Source: Anabaena azotica FACHB-119 (lineage in GTDB: Bacteria > Cyanobacteriota > Cyanobacteriia > Cyanobacteriales > Nostocaceae). From it: 64,000 bases of DNA. Under the pieces are notes generated by a model. It had not been told where the DNA came from. It made no database searches and saw only the letters and a program-made list of their open reading frames with translations. The position numbers and the translations under genes are program-made. The stretch's first letter is position 1. Each line of letters opens with the position of its first letter. Positions 44,853 to 55,114 of this stretch are shown piece by piece. The stretch lies in contig NZ_JACJSG010000018.1 of assembly GCF_014697625.1 (NCBI RefSeq), forward strand, positions 78,276 through 142,275, written 5' to 3'.

Positions 44853-47225
44853 ATGTGTATGGAAAAAATTACTAAGCCTAGACTTGTATTCTTTCAGTGC
44901 AAGTATGATGTTCAACTACCCCAGTTTTTGAGATTGCATAAGAAACAGCAAGTTAAATGCTTATCAGAATTTTTTGAGGTTATTGAGATTAGCGAAGATT
45001 GTGATTATGAGCAAATTTGTGACAAATATCAGCCAGAAATAACACTTTTTGAAAACTGCGGAAATAATATAAGCTACCATAGGTTAACAATAAAAAACAC
45101 CCATGTTTATCCAAATATACCTAAGATAGGATTACATAATGCAGACCCTTGGTGTAGTAGCCGTGCGGCTTTCATCTCTGATATGGAGCATTGGGGTATA
45201 GAAACTTTTTTCTCCATTTGCACAACGACATCTGAGCATACACCAGGAATAGCCGATAATTTATTCGTTTGGCCTAATTTCGTCGATACAGCTACTTATA
45301 GAGATTATGGCATGACAAAAATAATTCCAGTACTGTTTAATGGTGCTAACCATGCTCTATATCCTTGGCGGCAAAAAGTTCAAAAAAAGATTTCTCAACA
45401 CTATCCATCACTTATTTGTCCACATTTTGGATACCAGGGAAACTCAACATCACGAATGATATATGGTGAACAATATGCTCGCACAATCAATGCTTCTTGG
45501 TTTGTACCTGCCTGTGGCACAGTAGCTAAGGAAGTTGTTCGCAAACATTTTGAGATACCAGGTAGCAAAGCTTGTTTAATTACGGAACAATCTCCCAGTC
45601 TTGAAGCAGCAGGTTTCATCGATATGCAAAATTGCGTTTTTGCTAATGAACAAGATGTATTAGACAAGCTTGACTATCTATTTCAACACCAAGAGGAACT
45701 TGAAAGTATTATTAATGCTGGTTATCAGCTAGTTCACACTCGACATACATTAAAACAACGAGATCAAATTTTTCAGTGGTATAACCTATATAAAAATCTT
45801 AAACCTCACCAAAAGATTATTCAAACAAACCCGTTTGAAACAATGACTGTTGTAGACAAATCATTGGCAACTAGCAGTTCTCATATTATCTGTAACGGAC
45901 TAAACATAGTTCTTCTTCGTCAGGCAAATGAAAAACTATGGTCTGGTAGATATGACGAAGCAGAGATATTGTATTTTAAATGTCTCAATTATATAGCTAT
46001 CATGCCTGAACCTCAATTAGGATTAGCTATTTGCAACCTTTACAAAGGAAATCCACAAAAAGCACTGGATGGGATTTTACCCATGATTCAAATTACCATT
46101 GAGACTTATCAAGCTTCTGATCCCGATCCAGTAGAGTGGGCTTATTTTATAATTTCGCTTCTTTGTTTAGGAAAATTAGATGAAGCAACAAAAAGGAGTC
46201 AGCAATTTCCGTCACTTAATCATACTGAACTTAATCGTACTCGTTGGCTCATTAATATTTTAAACAATCAAAAATTTCCATATCCTTTACCATCCAGTAA
46301 TCAATTAAAATGCAGAGCTAGTATTCATCAATTACCGAATCGAGATTTAAATGACTGGCTGAATAATATTTATATTATATTTAAATCATCTCAGCAGTTA
46401 AAACTTGCGGAAAATTTGAGGAGAATCATCAATTTAGAACATCAGGAATTAACAGGGGAACAAAATAATTACGTTGGCTACACAATAACCAACAGCATAT
46501 TTATATCAGACATCAAAAGTAAGCTATTACAAAAAATATGGGATTTATTAGGAATCAAGAGTACTTTAGACCCTATTAATTTTATATTGAGAAATATATT
46601 GAAAAAGCGGTTGGGGAATTTATTACGTAGTTTAGAATGTAAATTTGGTTATTTTTTACCTTACCATTTATCAGAGAAAAGAAAGGATGAGTTTTACCAT
46701 GCTGTTCAATGCCTAACACAGTCAGAAGATATTAAAACAGCACTAGTTATTGGAGCATCTGCTGGAGCAGGAAGCACTGAAGCATTTTTAACAGGTATTC
46801 AACAAAATCCCCATAAGCCAATCGCATTTTGCATCAACATTTCCCTGCCTCGCTTCATAAAACTACAAAAGAAATATGCTGATAATTCTCTTGTCAATTG
46901 TTATACAATTTCATCTGGAAAATTTGATAATTTCATAAAAAAAATTAAGGAAGAAAACAAAATACCCTTTTTTGATGCCATTCTAATTGATGAGTCTGAG
47001 CTAAATTTTAAAATAGACCTTAAGAATGAATTGAATACATCAAAGATTGTTATTTTTGAGGATATAAATATATCTTCAAACTATAGTAATTATGGTAATT
47101 TACTGGCAGATGAAAATTACATTATAGAGGCTGAAAATCTTAGTTTACGTAATGGTTACTCTATCTTCAAAAAAATGGAAACTGCTAATATTAATTTTGA
47201 TTTTGCATCTACTAGCTTCATCTAA
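44853..47225 (+). CDS. Large protein with CgeB-like glycosyltransferase half and unassigned C-terminus
   Basis: The 790-residue protein has an N-terminal part (about 1-330) with GLHNADPWCSSRAAF, PHFGYQGNSTSRMIYGEQYA, VPACGTVAKEVVRKHFE and a FANEQDVLDKLDYL/HTLKQRDQIF ending. These resemble DUF3880/CgeB-type glycosyltransferases. A TPR-like middle (about 365-450) follows. The C-terminal part (about 620-790) has a Rossmann-like ALVIGASAGAGSTEAFLTG, possibly methyltransferase-like. The whole is AT-rich with many Asn and Lys, unlike the genes before it. The exact activity is open. Confidence 0.65.
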   Translation: MCMEKITKPRLVFFQCKYDVQLPQFLRLHKKQQVKCLSEFFEVIEISEDCDYEQICDKYQPEITLFENCGNNISYHRLTIKNTHVYPNIPKIGLHNADPWCSSRAAFISDMEHWGIETFFSICTTTSEHTPGIADNLFVWPNFVDTATYRDYGMTKIIPVLFNGANHALYPWRQKVQKKISQHYPSLICPHFGYQGNSTSRMIYGEQYARTINASWFVPACGTVAKEVVRKHFEIPGSKACLITEQSPSLEAAGFIDMQNCVFANEQDVLDKLDYLFQHQEELESIINAGYQLVHTRHTLKQRDQIFQWYNLYKNLKPHQKIIQTNPFETMTVVDKSLATSSSHIICNGLNIVLLRQANEKLWSGRYDEAEILYFKCLNYIAIMPEPQLGLAICNLYKGNPQKALDGILPMIQITIETYQASDPDPVEWAYFIISLLCLGKLDEATKRSQQFPSLNHTELNRTRWLINILNNQKFPYPLPSSNQLKCRASIHQLPNRDLNDWLNNIYIIFKSSQQLKLAENLRRIINLEHQELTGEQNNYVGYTITNSIFISDIKSKLLQKIWDLLGIKSTLDPINFILRNILKKRLGNLLRSLECKFGYFLPYHLSEKRKDEFYHAVQCLTQSEDIKTALVIGASAGAGSTEAFLTGIQQNPHKPIAFCINISLPRFIKLQKKYADNSLVNCYTISSGKFDNFIKKIKEENKIPFFDAILIDESELNFKIDLKNELNTSKIVIFEDINISSNYSNYGNLLADENYIIEAENLSLRNGYSIFKKMETANINFDFASTSFI

Positions 47226-47828
47226 TAATGTAAATATATTCCATGCTATCTGTGTTAATCGCGCCTACATATTTTAGGAAATTTAAGTTAACGAATTACA
47301 ATTTAAATTGATATGTGAGACTAGTGGCGTGGCAAAAATGTGGCGATAGATTTGGAGAAATTGAACGCAGATAAACGAGGCAGTGCGTTGGGCGGCTCTG
47401 CCGACTTAAAGCAACTGCCGTGCAGATAAACGCAGATGAATAAGATGTTAGATTATCGGCTAATGCACAAGTTTAGCCTTGCTACTGGCTTGTCTAGACT
47501 AAAATGTGGCATTAGATTGGGAAAAAATCGAACGCAGATGAACGCAGATGAACGCAGATGAACAAGATGATAGATTTTTCGCTAATGCACAAGTTTAAGC
47601 TTGCCACGCTACTACGCTATTATGTTATACCATTTCACCAAAAATATGATACAGATGTAAATTCCCAAACCTATGCCACGTCTCACTTTCTTAATTTTGA
47701 ATTTTGAATTGGTATTACTCCTTTTGATGCAAAAACTTGAAATAGGCAATTCAATTGGTTAGGAATGAGTTATTTATTACATTGCTGAAGCAATAAAACC
47801 ACAATCTAGTTGACTACATGAGATTTTT
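47226..47828. repeat. 600-bp gap with two degenerate copies of a GAACGCAGATGAACG repeat
   Basis: No gene is visible. Text beginning GTGGCGATAGATTTGG (about 47341) and ending TAATGCACAAGTTTAGCC (about 47480) recurs from about 47506 to 47605, with GAACGCAGATGA reiterated three times. It marks a boundary between two parts of the polysaccharide locus. Confidence 0.7.
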
Positions 47829-48737
47829 ATGAATTTTTTCCATAAAAAAACAGATTTTGACTTTAAAGTATCAGTTTGTATTTGTACTAGAAATCGTCCT
47901 CAAGAACTAAGCAAAGCTTTAAAATCTGTTGAAGGTTCTACCTATCCTGCATTTGAAGTGATTGTGTCTGATGATAGTACAAATGATGATACTAAAACGC
48001 TCATATCCTCGTATTTTCTAGGAGTAAAATATTTAGATGGCCCACGTAAAGGTTTAGGTGCAAATAGAAACAATATATTGAAAGCAGTAACGGGTTCACA
48101 CGTACTTTTTATCGACGATGATGTGGTTTTAAATGAAAGTTTTTTAGAAATGATGTGTAATCATTTAGCATATCTAGCTGACAAGGAAAACCTGGAGAAA
48201 CTTATTGTCAGTGGCATTGAGAATAAGAATGGTCAACTTGTATTTCCTGGGGAACAAAGTTTTGTAGGGTGGCAGAATGTGAGCTATAAAGAAGGTGATA
48301 TTATTAAAACAGTTGTCATTAATAGTGCATTGTTTCCCACTGCTTTATTTAAAGAAACATTATTTGACGAGAAATTAGTCTACGGCAATGATGAGGTTGA
48401 TTTAACAACAAGGGCAATTAAAAAAGGTTTTAAAATTAAATTGTTTCCAGAAGCAATTAATTTTCATTTTCCGTCAGAAATTAATCGTGATTACTATGAG
48501 CCTTACCATGATGCCAGCCGAATTTATGTAACATTTAAACGTTATTTTGCCACTGAAAATCATAAATTAAAAGCCATATTTTACCTTGTTTATGTTTTTA
48601 TACATACGGTAGCTTTTAATTGGCGATATAGAGGTATATCAGGATTGATTGGAACTTTTAGGTATACTTTTCCTAAATCATTGTTATTCATAATTGATTG
48701 GTTAATTAATGATGGTTTTAAAAGTTTAAAAACCTGA
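47829..48737 (+). CDS. Family 2 glycosyltransferase
   Basis: This 302-residue GT-A enzyme has VSVCICTRNRPQELSKAL, VIVSDDSTNDDT, GLGANRNNILKAVTG and the DxD-type VLFIDDDVVL. A later acidic motif YGNDEVDLTTRA marks the catalytic base. A hydrophobic C-terminal stretch (about 245-265) may attach it to the membrane. AT-rich. Confidence 0.9.
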   Translation: MNFFHKKTDFDFKVSVCICTRNRPQELSKALKSVEGSTYPAFEVIVSDDSTNDDTKTLISSYFLGVKYLDGPRKGLGANRNNILKAVTGSHVLFIDDDVVLNESFLEMMCNHLAYLADKENLEKLIVSGIENKNGQLVFPGEQSFVGWQNVSYKEGDIIKTVVINSALFPTALFKETLFDEKLVYGNDEVDLTTRAIKKGFKIKLFPEAINFHFPSEINRDYYEPYHDASRIYVTFKRYFATENHKLKAIFYLVYVFIHTVAFNWRYRGISGLIGTFRYTFPKSLLFIIDWLINDGFKSLKT

Positions 48738-48785
48738 ATAACTAATATCTGTGAATTGATTGAATTTCATAATAAAATATTTAAT

Positions 48786-49826
48786 ATGCAGAAGAATTTT
48801 CTTGTTAGTATTATTATTAATAATTACAACTACGATCGCTTCCTAGCTCAGGCAATAGATAGTGCATTAAATCAAACCTATCCTCACACTGAAGTGATTG
48901 TTGTGGATGATGGTTCCACTGACAATTCCCGTGAAATTATTGCAGGATATGGCGATCGCATTATCCCCATCCTGCAACCCAACGGCAAACAAGCTGCTGC
49001 TTTCAATAGCGGTTTGAAAAGAAGCTTGGGCGACATCCTTATTTTTCTCGATTCTGACGACTACCTGTATCCTCAAGCAGTTGAACGGATTGTGGAAGTT
49101 TGGCAGCCCAACCTTTCCAAGGTGCATTACCGTCTAGAGGTGGTCGATGCAGACAGACAATCTCTGGGTTATACCTTCCCCCAAGGCTCTGAACCCCTAT
49201 CAACAGGTGAAGTTTGGCAAACATTACTCAGCTATGGTGGTTATGTCAGAGTTCCTACTAGTGGTAATGCTCTTAACCGCAATGCTTTACTGTCTATTTT
49301 TCCCATTCCTGATGAATTTAAACTCACCGCAGACGACTACTTATCGGTGCTTGTGCCATTTGCTGGTGAGGTTGGGGCGGTGGAAGATCCCCTTGGTGCT
49401 TACCGGATTCACGGTAGCAATCAGTGGGCATTAGCTACAGTAACGAGCGATCGCTTCCATCGCTTTATCAAACATGACCAGGTAGTCTATAAATTACTGG
49501 TGGATAAAGCCGAAGAACTTGGTTACAAATTACCTCAAGACTTTGAATTACGTTCTTTAGGAAGATATCAGGTGCGTTTAGCATCTGTGCGTTTAACCCC
49601 CGAAAAGCATCCAATTCCCCAGGATCGGATCTTGTATTTGGTCTATTCTGGCATCAAGTCGATCTGGAAATACTCCACCATGAGTTGGCAGAAAAAATTC
49701 ATCTACACAGTCTGGTTTCTTTGGATTGGGTTTGTGCCATTAACTTTGGCGAAACCTGCTATTACTTGGTTCTTCACCCCCCATTTTCGACCTAAGCTGC
49801 TCAAAAAAATTTATGCCTCCGTTTAG
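48786..49826 (+). CDS. Family 2 glycosyltransferase
   Basis: The protein has 346 residues from ATG 48786; the frame is open to 48756 but the fold starts at FLVSIIINNYNY. Motifs are VIVVDDGSTDNSREII and ILIFLDSDDYLYP. The later region LTADDYLSV is a likely catalytic acidic motif. A hydrophobic segment near 310-330 suggests membrane association. It is first in a closely spaced run of five genes. Confidence 0.92.
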   Translation: MQKNFLVSIIINNYNYDRFLAQAIDSALNQTYPHTEVIVVDDGSTDNSREIIAGYGDRIIPILQPNGKQAAAFNSGLKRSLGDILIFLDSDDYLYPQAVERIVEVWQPNLSKVHYRLEVVDADRQSLGYTFPQGSEPLSTGEVWQTLLSYGGYVRVPTSGNALNRNALLSIFPIPDEFKLTADDYLSVLVPFAGEVGAVEDPLGAYRIHGSNQWALATVTSDRFHRFIKHDQVVYKLLVDKAEELGYKLPQDFELRSLGRYQVRLASVRLTPEKHPIPQDRILYLVYSGIKSIWKYSTMSWQKKFIYTVWFLWIGFVPLTLAKPAITWFFTPHFRPKLLKKIYASV

Positions 49827-49839
49827 CTAAGAGGTAGCT

Positions 49840-50763
49840 ATGACTGATTCGCCATTTCACAGACTTCTGAATCGTTCAGATTTTCAGCGTCATCCACTCA
49901 AGGCAGTAATGAAGCGGCTATGGTGGAGACTACGCTGGCAACTGACCGATCAACCCTACGTCATTCCCTTTGCTGAAACCCTGAAAATTGTACTTCCCAA
50001 AAGTGGCTCTGGAGCTGCTATTTACTACCAAAAATTTTCCGAACCTGAAACAGCAGATTTTTTTCTCCGATTCCTCAGACCTGGTATGGTAATGTTCGAT
50101 ATAGGCGCTCATATTGGTGAGTACACACTGCTGGCAGCAAAAAGAGTCGGAGCATCTGGCCAGATATATGCCTTTGAACCTCAGTCCCATTTGTTTCCTA
50201 TTCTCAGTCAAAGTGTAGAAATGAATGGTTTGACTCAAGTTGTTTTAAACTGTGTTGCCGTTAGTGATTATATCGGTGAAATTGAGTTTCAGATTCTTGG
50301 CGAACCCACATTGTCATCAATTCGCAAGCCGATATTACCTCAACAACCAACGAAAATAGTTTCTGTTCCCTGTACCTCTTTAGATGGCTACTGGCTAAAT
50401 CAACAGCGTAAAATTGACCTGATCAAAGTAGATGTTGAAGGTGCTGAAAAATTTGTCTTGCAGGGAGCAACAAAGTTACTCAATTTGCCTCCCCAACAGG
50501 CCCCAATTTGGGTTTTTGAGTATGCTCCAAACAGTTATGCAGATTTTGGGTATCAACCAGATGAGATTTTACAATTGCTCAAACAGTATGGCTACGAGGT
50601 TTATCAGTATTGTGGTGCAGGAAATATAGCAACTTTCAACCCAAATGCAAACTTGCCAGATATTATCAATCTGATTGCCACAAAAGATAGACCATCTCTC
50701 TTGGCCCAGCTCCAAGGTAAGGATTATGTGCCTGTGATTGAACACAGTAAATGTTTAAACTAG
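49840..50763 (+). CDS. FkbM-family methyltransferase
   Basis: The 307-residue SAM-dependent enzyme has MVMFDIGAHIGEYTLLAAK as motif I, YAFEPQSHLFPIL as motif II, and the FkbM mark IDLIKVDVEGAEKFVLQGA. Such enzymes often O-methylate sugars or lipids in surface polysaccharide loci. It begins 13 bases after the preceding glycosyltransferase and ends 8 bases before the next. Confidence 0.92.
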   Translation: MTDSPFHRLLNRSDFQRHPLKAVMKRLWWRLRWQLTDQPYVIPFAETLKIVLPKSGSGAAIYYQKFSEPETADFFLRFLRPGMVMFDIGAHIGEYTLLAAKRVGASGQIYAFEPQSHLFPILSQSVEMNGLTQVVLNCVAVSDYIGEIEFQILGEPTLSSIRKPILPQQPTKIVSVPCTSLDGYWLNQQRKIDLIKVDVEGAEKFVLQGATKLLNLPPQQAPIWVFEYAPNSYADFGYQPDEILQLLKQYGYEVYQYCGAGNIATFNPNANLPDIINLIATKDRPSLLAQLQGKDYVPVIEHSKCLN

Positions 50764-50771
50764 GAAATCGC

Positions 50772-51932
50772 ATGACTACAGCATCCATCCGCGTCCTATT
50801 TATTAGTCACGCTTATGTAGTTGGTGTCAACCAGGGTAAATTGAATGCGATCGCCCAAATTGACAATATTGCAGTCGGTCTTTTGGCTCCCAGCAACTGG
50901 AAAGCATGGGAATGGAATCGCCTCATCCCCCTGGAAACACCCTATTCTCAGATCCGCACCTACTCCGCTCCCGTCTTATTTAGTGGGCGTGGAGGCGCAC
51001 ATATCTATGCACCTTGGAAACTATGGCAAGTGCTGAATGATTTTCGTCCCGATATTGTCCAGGTAGAAGAAGAAGTATTTTCCCTGTGTGCATTTGAGTT
51101 TGCTATCTGGAGCCGATTCACAGGTAAACCACTTGCCATTTTTGGTTGGGAAAACATCGAACGAAAACTCCCCCTTCCCCGTCGTTGGCTCTGTCAGTTT
51201 GTTCTCAAAACTGCCCGTCTCTTGCTTCCAGGTAATCAAGACGGGGCAGAGATTATGCGCCGTTGGGGTTACACAGGATTGCTAGAAGTGATGCCGCAGA
51301 TGGGCGTTGATCCTCAATTCTTTACACCTCGTCAACAACAAGCAAGCGATCGCCCTTTTCACATTGGGTTTCTCGGACGGTTAGTCCACAGCAAAGGAAT
51401 TGACCTGATTTTTGCTGCTGCTAATCAGTTGCGTCAACAGGGTTACAACTTCCGCATCCTCATCTGTGGTTCTGGTCTGATAGAAGCAGAACTGAGGCAG
51501 TTAGCTCACAAGCAAGGTGTGGCAGATTGGGTAATATGGCATGGTGCTGTGCGCCACGAACAAGTTCCAGAAGTGATCAGCCAGTTTGATGTGCTAGTGT
51601 TGCCTTCCCGTAGCACGCCTAAATGGAAAGAGCAATTCGGTCACGTTCTGATTGAAGCAATGGCGATGGGAGTTCCCTTCGTTGGTTCTGATAGCGGAGA
51701 AATTCCTCATGTGATTGGGCGAGGTGACTTGGTATTTCCCGAAGAAGATGCTCAAAGTCTCGCCCAAATTTTAGCACGTCTGATCGCAGAACCCCAGTGG
51801 CGGCAAGCCGTTGGTCAGTATGGTATTCACCGAGTCAATCAACTCTATAGCCATCAGAAGATTGCACAACGCCTGCTTGAACTGTGGAAAACAGTTTTGC
51901 ATCAGAATGCTCAACAGTTAATAACAACCTAA
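50772..51932 (+). CDS. Family 4 glycosyltransferase
   Basis: The protein has 386 residues from ATG 50772, with AGGAAA upstream. The C-terminal domain has IGFLGRLVHSKGIDLI, ILICGSGLIEAELRQL, QFDVLVLPSRSTPKWKEQFG and the E-x7-E motif in HVLIEAMAMGVPFVGSDSGE. The donor is a sugar nucleotide. The acceptor is unknown. Confidence 0.93.
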   Translation: MTTASIRVLFISHAYVVGVNQGKLNAIAQIDNIAVGLLAPSNWKAWEWNRLIPLETPYSQIRTYSAPVLFSGRGGAHIYAPWKLWQVLNDFRPDIVQVEEEVFSLCAFEFAIWSRFTGKPLAIFGWENIERKLPLPRRWLCQFVLKTARLLLPGNQDGAEIMRRWGYTGLLEVMPQMGVDPQFFTPRQQQASDRPFHIGFLGRLVHSKGIDLIFAAANQLRQQGYNFRILICGSGLIEAELRQLAHKQGVADWVIWHGAVRHEQVPEVISQFDVLVLPSRSTPKWKEQFGHVLIEAMAMGVPFVGSDSGEIPHVIGRGDLVFPEEDAQSLAQILARLIAEPQWRQAVGQYGIHRVNQLYSHQKIAQRLLELWKTVLHQNAQQLITT

Positions 51933-51952
51933 ACAAACCTGTGGGGTGGTTA

Positions 51953-53095
51953 ATGCGAGTAGTCATTGTTCGGCGAGTACCAGGTTCTACACACAGCTTA
52001 GAGGTTTATGCAGATAATCTAGTCGCTGGTTTAAAAGCAGTGCGTCCTGACTGGAACATCATTGAGGTAGCACCTCAGCCTTGGAACAGCAAAGATAAGT
52101 TGTGGATGTCTGGTATTGGCTTGCGAAAGTACTATGAGTGTTTCTGGAGACACCCCCATGCTGTCAGTCAACAAAATGCCGATATTTTTCATGTCATTGA
52201 CCAAAGTGATGCCCATATCGCTTATTGGCTTCACCGTGTCGGTAAGCCTGTAGTTGTCACCTGTCACGATTTAGTTCATTTTGTTTATCCAGACACCCTG
52301 CGCGGTCAGTCACGCTTTCCTGCCTTGAGTATGGCAACTTGGCGTTATTCCGTCCAGGGAATGACAAAAGCTAATCATGTAATTGCTGTTTCTTCTCACA
52401 CAGCCCATGATGTAGCTCAGATGTTGAATATTAGCCCTAAAAAAATCACTGTAGCACCAAATGGTGTAGAGCCGATTTATCGTGTACTTCCACAAGAAAA
52501 AGTAAAACTTTTACGGCAACAGTATCAAGCCTCAGCAGCAACAATTTGTTTACTCAATGTAGGAGGAACAATCCCCAGAAAAAATATTTTGACAGTTCTG
52601 AAAGTATTAGAACGCTTACGAACCGAGGGATTATCAGTTTGCCTATGGAAAACAGGTGGTCAGTTTACCTCAGAACACAAAGCTTTTATTCATCAGCATC
52701 AACTAGAGCCACATATTATTCATTTTGGTAATCCTGATAAAGAAACATTGGTAGGTCTATATAATGCAGCTGATATTTTACTTGCACCTTCTTTATATGA
52801 AGGATTTGGACTAACTATTGTCGAGGCTATGGCTTGTGGAACACCAGTGATCACTGCTAATGTTTCTTCTCTGCCAGAAGTTTGTAATGGTGCAGCTATT
52901 TTAGTAAATCCAATGGATGTGGAAGCGATGGTAGAGTCAATTCATCGAATTAAGCAAAATCCTGACTATCGCCAACTTTTAATAAAAAAAGGACTTTTAA
53001 GAGCAAAGTTTTTTAACTGGGAAAAAACAGCCGCACAAATTGCCGAAATTTATGAAAATATTTCTCGAAAAAACTACTTACACATATTTAAATAG
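51953..53095 (+). CDS. Family 4 glycosyltransferase
   Basis: The protein has 380 residues from ATG 51953, after GGGGTGG; the open frame extends into the preceding gene. Motifs are VVVTCHDLVHFVYPDTLRG, KITVAPNGVEPIY, LLNVGGTIPRKNIL and LLAPSLYEGFGLTIVEAMACGTPVI with the E-x7-E pair. It resembles mannosyltransferase-type GT4 enzymes. The AT content rises from here on. Confidence 0.93.
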   Translation: MRVVIVRRVPGSTHSLEVYADNLVAGLKAVRPDWNIIEVAPQPWNSKDKLWMSGIGLRKYYECFWRHPHAVSQQNADIFHVIDQSDAHIAYWLHRVGKPVVVTCHDLVHFVYPDTLRGQSRFPALSMATWRYSVQGMTKANHVIAVSSHTAHDVAQMLNISPKKITVAPNGVEPIYRVLPQEKVKLLRQQYQASAATICLLNVGGTIPRKNILTVLKVLERLRTEGLSVCLWKTGGQFTSEHKAFIHQHQLEPHIIHFGNPDKETLVGLYNAADILLAPSLYEGFGLTIVEAMACGTPVITANVSSLPEVCNGAAILVNPMDVEAMVESIHRIKQNPDYRQLLIKKGLLRAKFFNWEKTAAQIAEIYENISRKNYLHIFK

Positions 53096-53112
53096 TTGGC
53101 TCAAGGAATTAT

Positions 53113-53946
53113 ATGCGGTTTTCACTGATAATGGCTACGCTCAACAGAGACAAAGAAATTAGCCGTTTCTTAGCAAAACTCGACAATCAAACACATCAAG
53201 ATTTTGAATTGATAGTTGTCGATCAAAACTCAGATAATCGAGTGCTTGAGGTGTTAGAACCTTATCAAAAGCACCTGATAATTCGTCATATACGTTCTTC
53301 TATCCCTGGTGCATCGCGATCGCGAAATCTAGGTTTAAGAGAAGCTAAAGGAGAGATTATTGGGTTTCCTGATGATGATTGCTGGTATCCTGAAGATTTA
53401 TTGGCACGAGTAAACAGTTATTTTGAAAATAATCCTCAATGGGATGTTGTCTCAGGTTCTTCTGCTGGAGAAAGTTATTGGGATAGACAGCCAGGAATGG
53501 TAACTAAATTTAATGTATGGAAGCGAGGAATCGAATATTCCGTATTTTTCCGACGTGACTTAGTTCTGAAAATCGGTGATTTAGATGAATCTTTGGGGCC
53601 AGGATCAGGTAGTCGATGCTGGGCTGGGGAAATCACAGATTATATGTTGCGTGCGCTCAAAGTTGGTTGTGATATGTACTATGACCCCAATCTAGCAGTA
53701 CATCATCCTGGTGTCATTCAAACCAATCAAAACAATAACTTTAATGTCATCAAATCCTATCATTATGCAATAGGTAAGGGCAGAGTTCTACGTAAGTCAA
53801 ATACACCACTTTGGTTTGTTGCCTATCAATGTATCAAACCTCTAGGACAATCAATATTGGGATTGATTCAGCAACGACCAGAGCAACAACAGCTTTGTTG
53901 GGCCGTTTTTCAAGGAATTGTACAAGGCTGGAAGGAGCAAGTGTAA
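53113..53946 (+). CDS. Family 2 glycosyltransferase
   Basis: The protein has 277 residues and starts ten bases after AAGGA. Motifs are FSLIMATLNRDKEISRFL, ELIVVDQNSDN, IPGASRSRNLGLREAKGEIIGFPDDDCWYP (positions 56-86) and the acidic GEITDYMLRAL. The core GT-A fold is complete. Confidence 0.9.
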   Translation: MRFSLIMATLNRDKEISRFLAKLDNQTHQDFELIVVDQNSDNRVLEVLEPYQKHLIIRHIRSSIPGASRSRNLGLREAKGEIIGFPDDDCWYPEDLLARVNSYFENNPQWDVVSGSSAGESYWDRQPGMVTKFNVWKRGIEYSVFFRRDLVLKIGDLDESLGPGSGSRCWAGEITDYMLRALKVGCDMYYDPNLAVHHPGVIQTNQNNNFNVIKSYHYAIGKGRVLRKSNTPLWFVAYQCIKPLGQSILGLIQQRPEQQQLCWAVFQGIVQGWKEQV

Positions 53947-53950
53947 CTAT

Positions 53951-55081
53951 ATGAAAATCTATCTTTATCTCAAACATTTTCCACCTCATGGCGATGAATT
54001 AAATGAGGGTACTAGCAAGGCTGTTCATGGTCTTGCGACTGGCTTGGCAGCTTGTGGTGCTGATGTCACAATTCTGTGTGAAGGTGCAAAAAAAGATGAG
54101 ATTTATCAAACAAAAATGGGATATCAAATAGCATCATTTGCTAGTAAAAGTACTAAACCGTCTTTCCAAGTTTCTTCCAGCTTACAACGTTACATTCTCA
54201 GCAATTCCCGACCAAGTATTTTTATTATCACTGGTATTTTTCATCGCAGTGTTTATAGCTTATCGCGGTTTCTCAAACAACAATCTTTACCTTATATAGT
54301 TGCACCACATGATCCTTACCATCCAACAATTTTTTATAAAAATGCTCACCTCAAGTGGATATATTGGTATCTGCTAGAGCGTCCTATGTTGAATCAAGCT
54401 TGTGCAGTTCAAGTTTTAGATAAACGTCATGCTGAATGGCTGCATCGGCTTAAAATTAAAACACCCATTATTGAAGTGCCTAACGGTTTTTCTCCAACTG
54501 ATGTTTATCCAGAATCTACCTTAAGTTGGCATGAGGATGGTGTACCGAAGTTTTTGTTTTTAGGGCGTTTAGATGCTTATAATAAAGGGCTTGACATCTT
54601 GCTAAATGCTTTTGCCCAGCTTAGGGAAGTGCCAGAATGGCAACTAACAATTCAAGGCCCAGATTGGGGCGATCGCACCACCCTGAAACAACAAGCAAAA
54701 AAACTCGGTCTATCTCAAAATATCATCTTTCGCGAACCTGAATATAATTTGTCTCCATCAGCCATTATTGCTCCCTATGATGTCTTCTGCATTGCGTCTC
54801 GGTTTGAAGGATTCAGTTTATCTGCAATGGAAGCCATGTTAGCTGGTCGAGTATTAATTGTTTCTGATATTGCTGGCATAGCCCCCTATGTTCAAGCAAG
54901 TGATTGTGGTGTTGTCGTCAAGCCAGAACCGGAAGCAATCAAATCAGGAATTTTGTCATTAATTGCTCGTCGTTCCGAGTGGAAAGAAATGGGATTGAGA
55001 GGTAGGAAGTACATTTTAGAAAATTTACACTGGCAAAAAATTGCGGCACGAGCGATAGAAGAATATGTCTATTTCCAATAA
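53951..55081 (+). CDS. Family 4 glycosyltransferase
   Basis: The protein has 376 residues from ATG 53951; the frame is open back to 53918 inside the preceding gene. Motifs are YLKHFPPHGDELNEGTSKAV, IVAPHDPYHPT, IIEVPNGFSP, FLFLGRLDAYNKGLDILLNA and IASRFEGFSLSAMEAMLAGRVLIV. It is a complete GT-B enzyme. Confidence 0.92.
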   Translation: MKIYLYLKHFPPHGDELNEGTSKAVHGLATGLAACGADVTILCEGAKKDEIYQTKMGYQIASFASKSTKPSFQVSSSLQRYILSNSRPSIFIITGIFHRSVYSLSRFLKQQSLPYIVAPHDPYHPTIFYKNAHLKWIYWYLLERPMLNQACAVQVLDKRHAEWLHRLKIKTPIIEVPNGFSPTDVYPESTLSWHEDGVPKFLFLGRLDAYNKGLDILLNAFAQLREVPEWQLTIQGPDWGDRTTLKQQAKKLGLSQNIIFREPEYNLSPSAIIAPYDVFCIASRFEGFSLSAMEAMLAGRVLIVSDIAGIAPYVQASDCGVVVKPEPEAIKSGILSLIARRSEWKEMGLRGRKYILENLHWQKIAARAIEEYVYFQ

Positions 55082-55114
55082 TAAATGATGACAAATTGGT
55101 CAAATATCTAAATT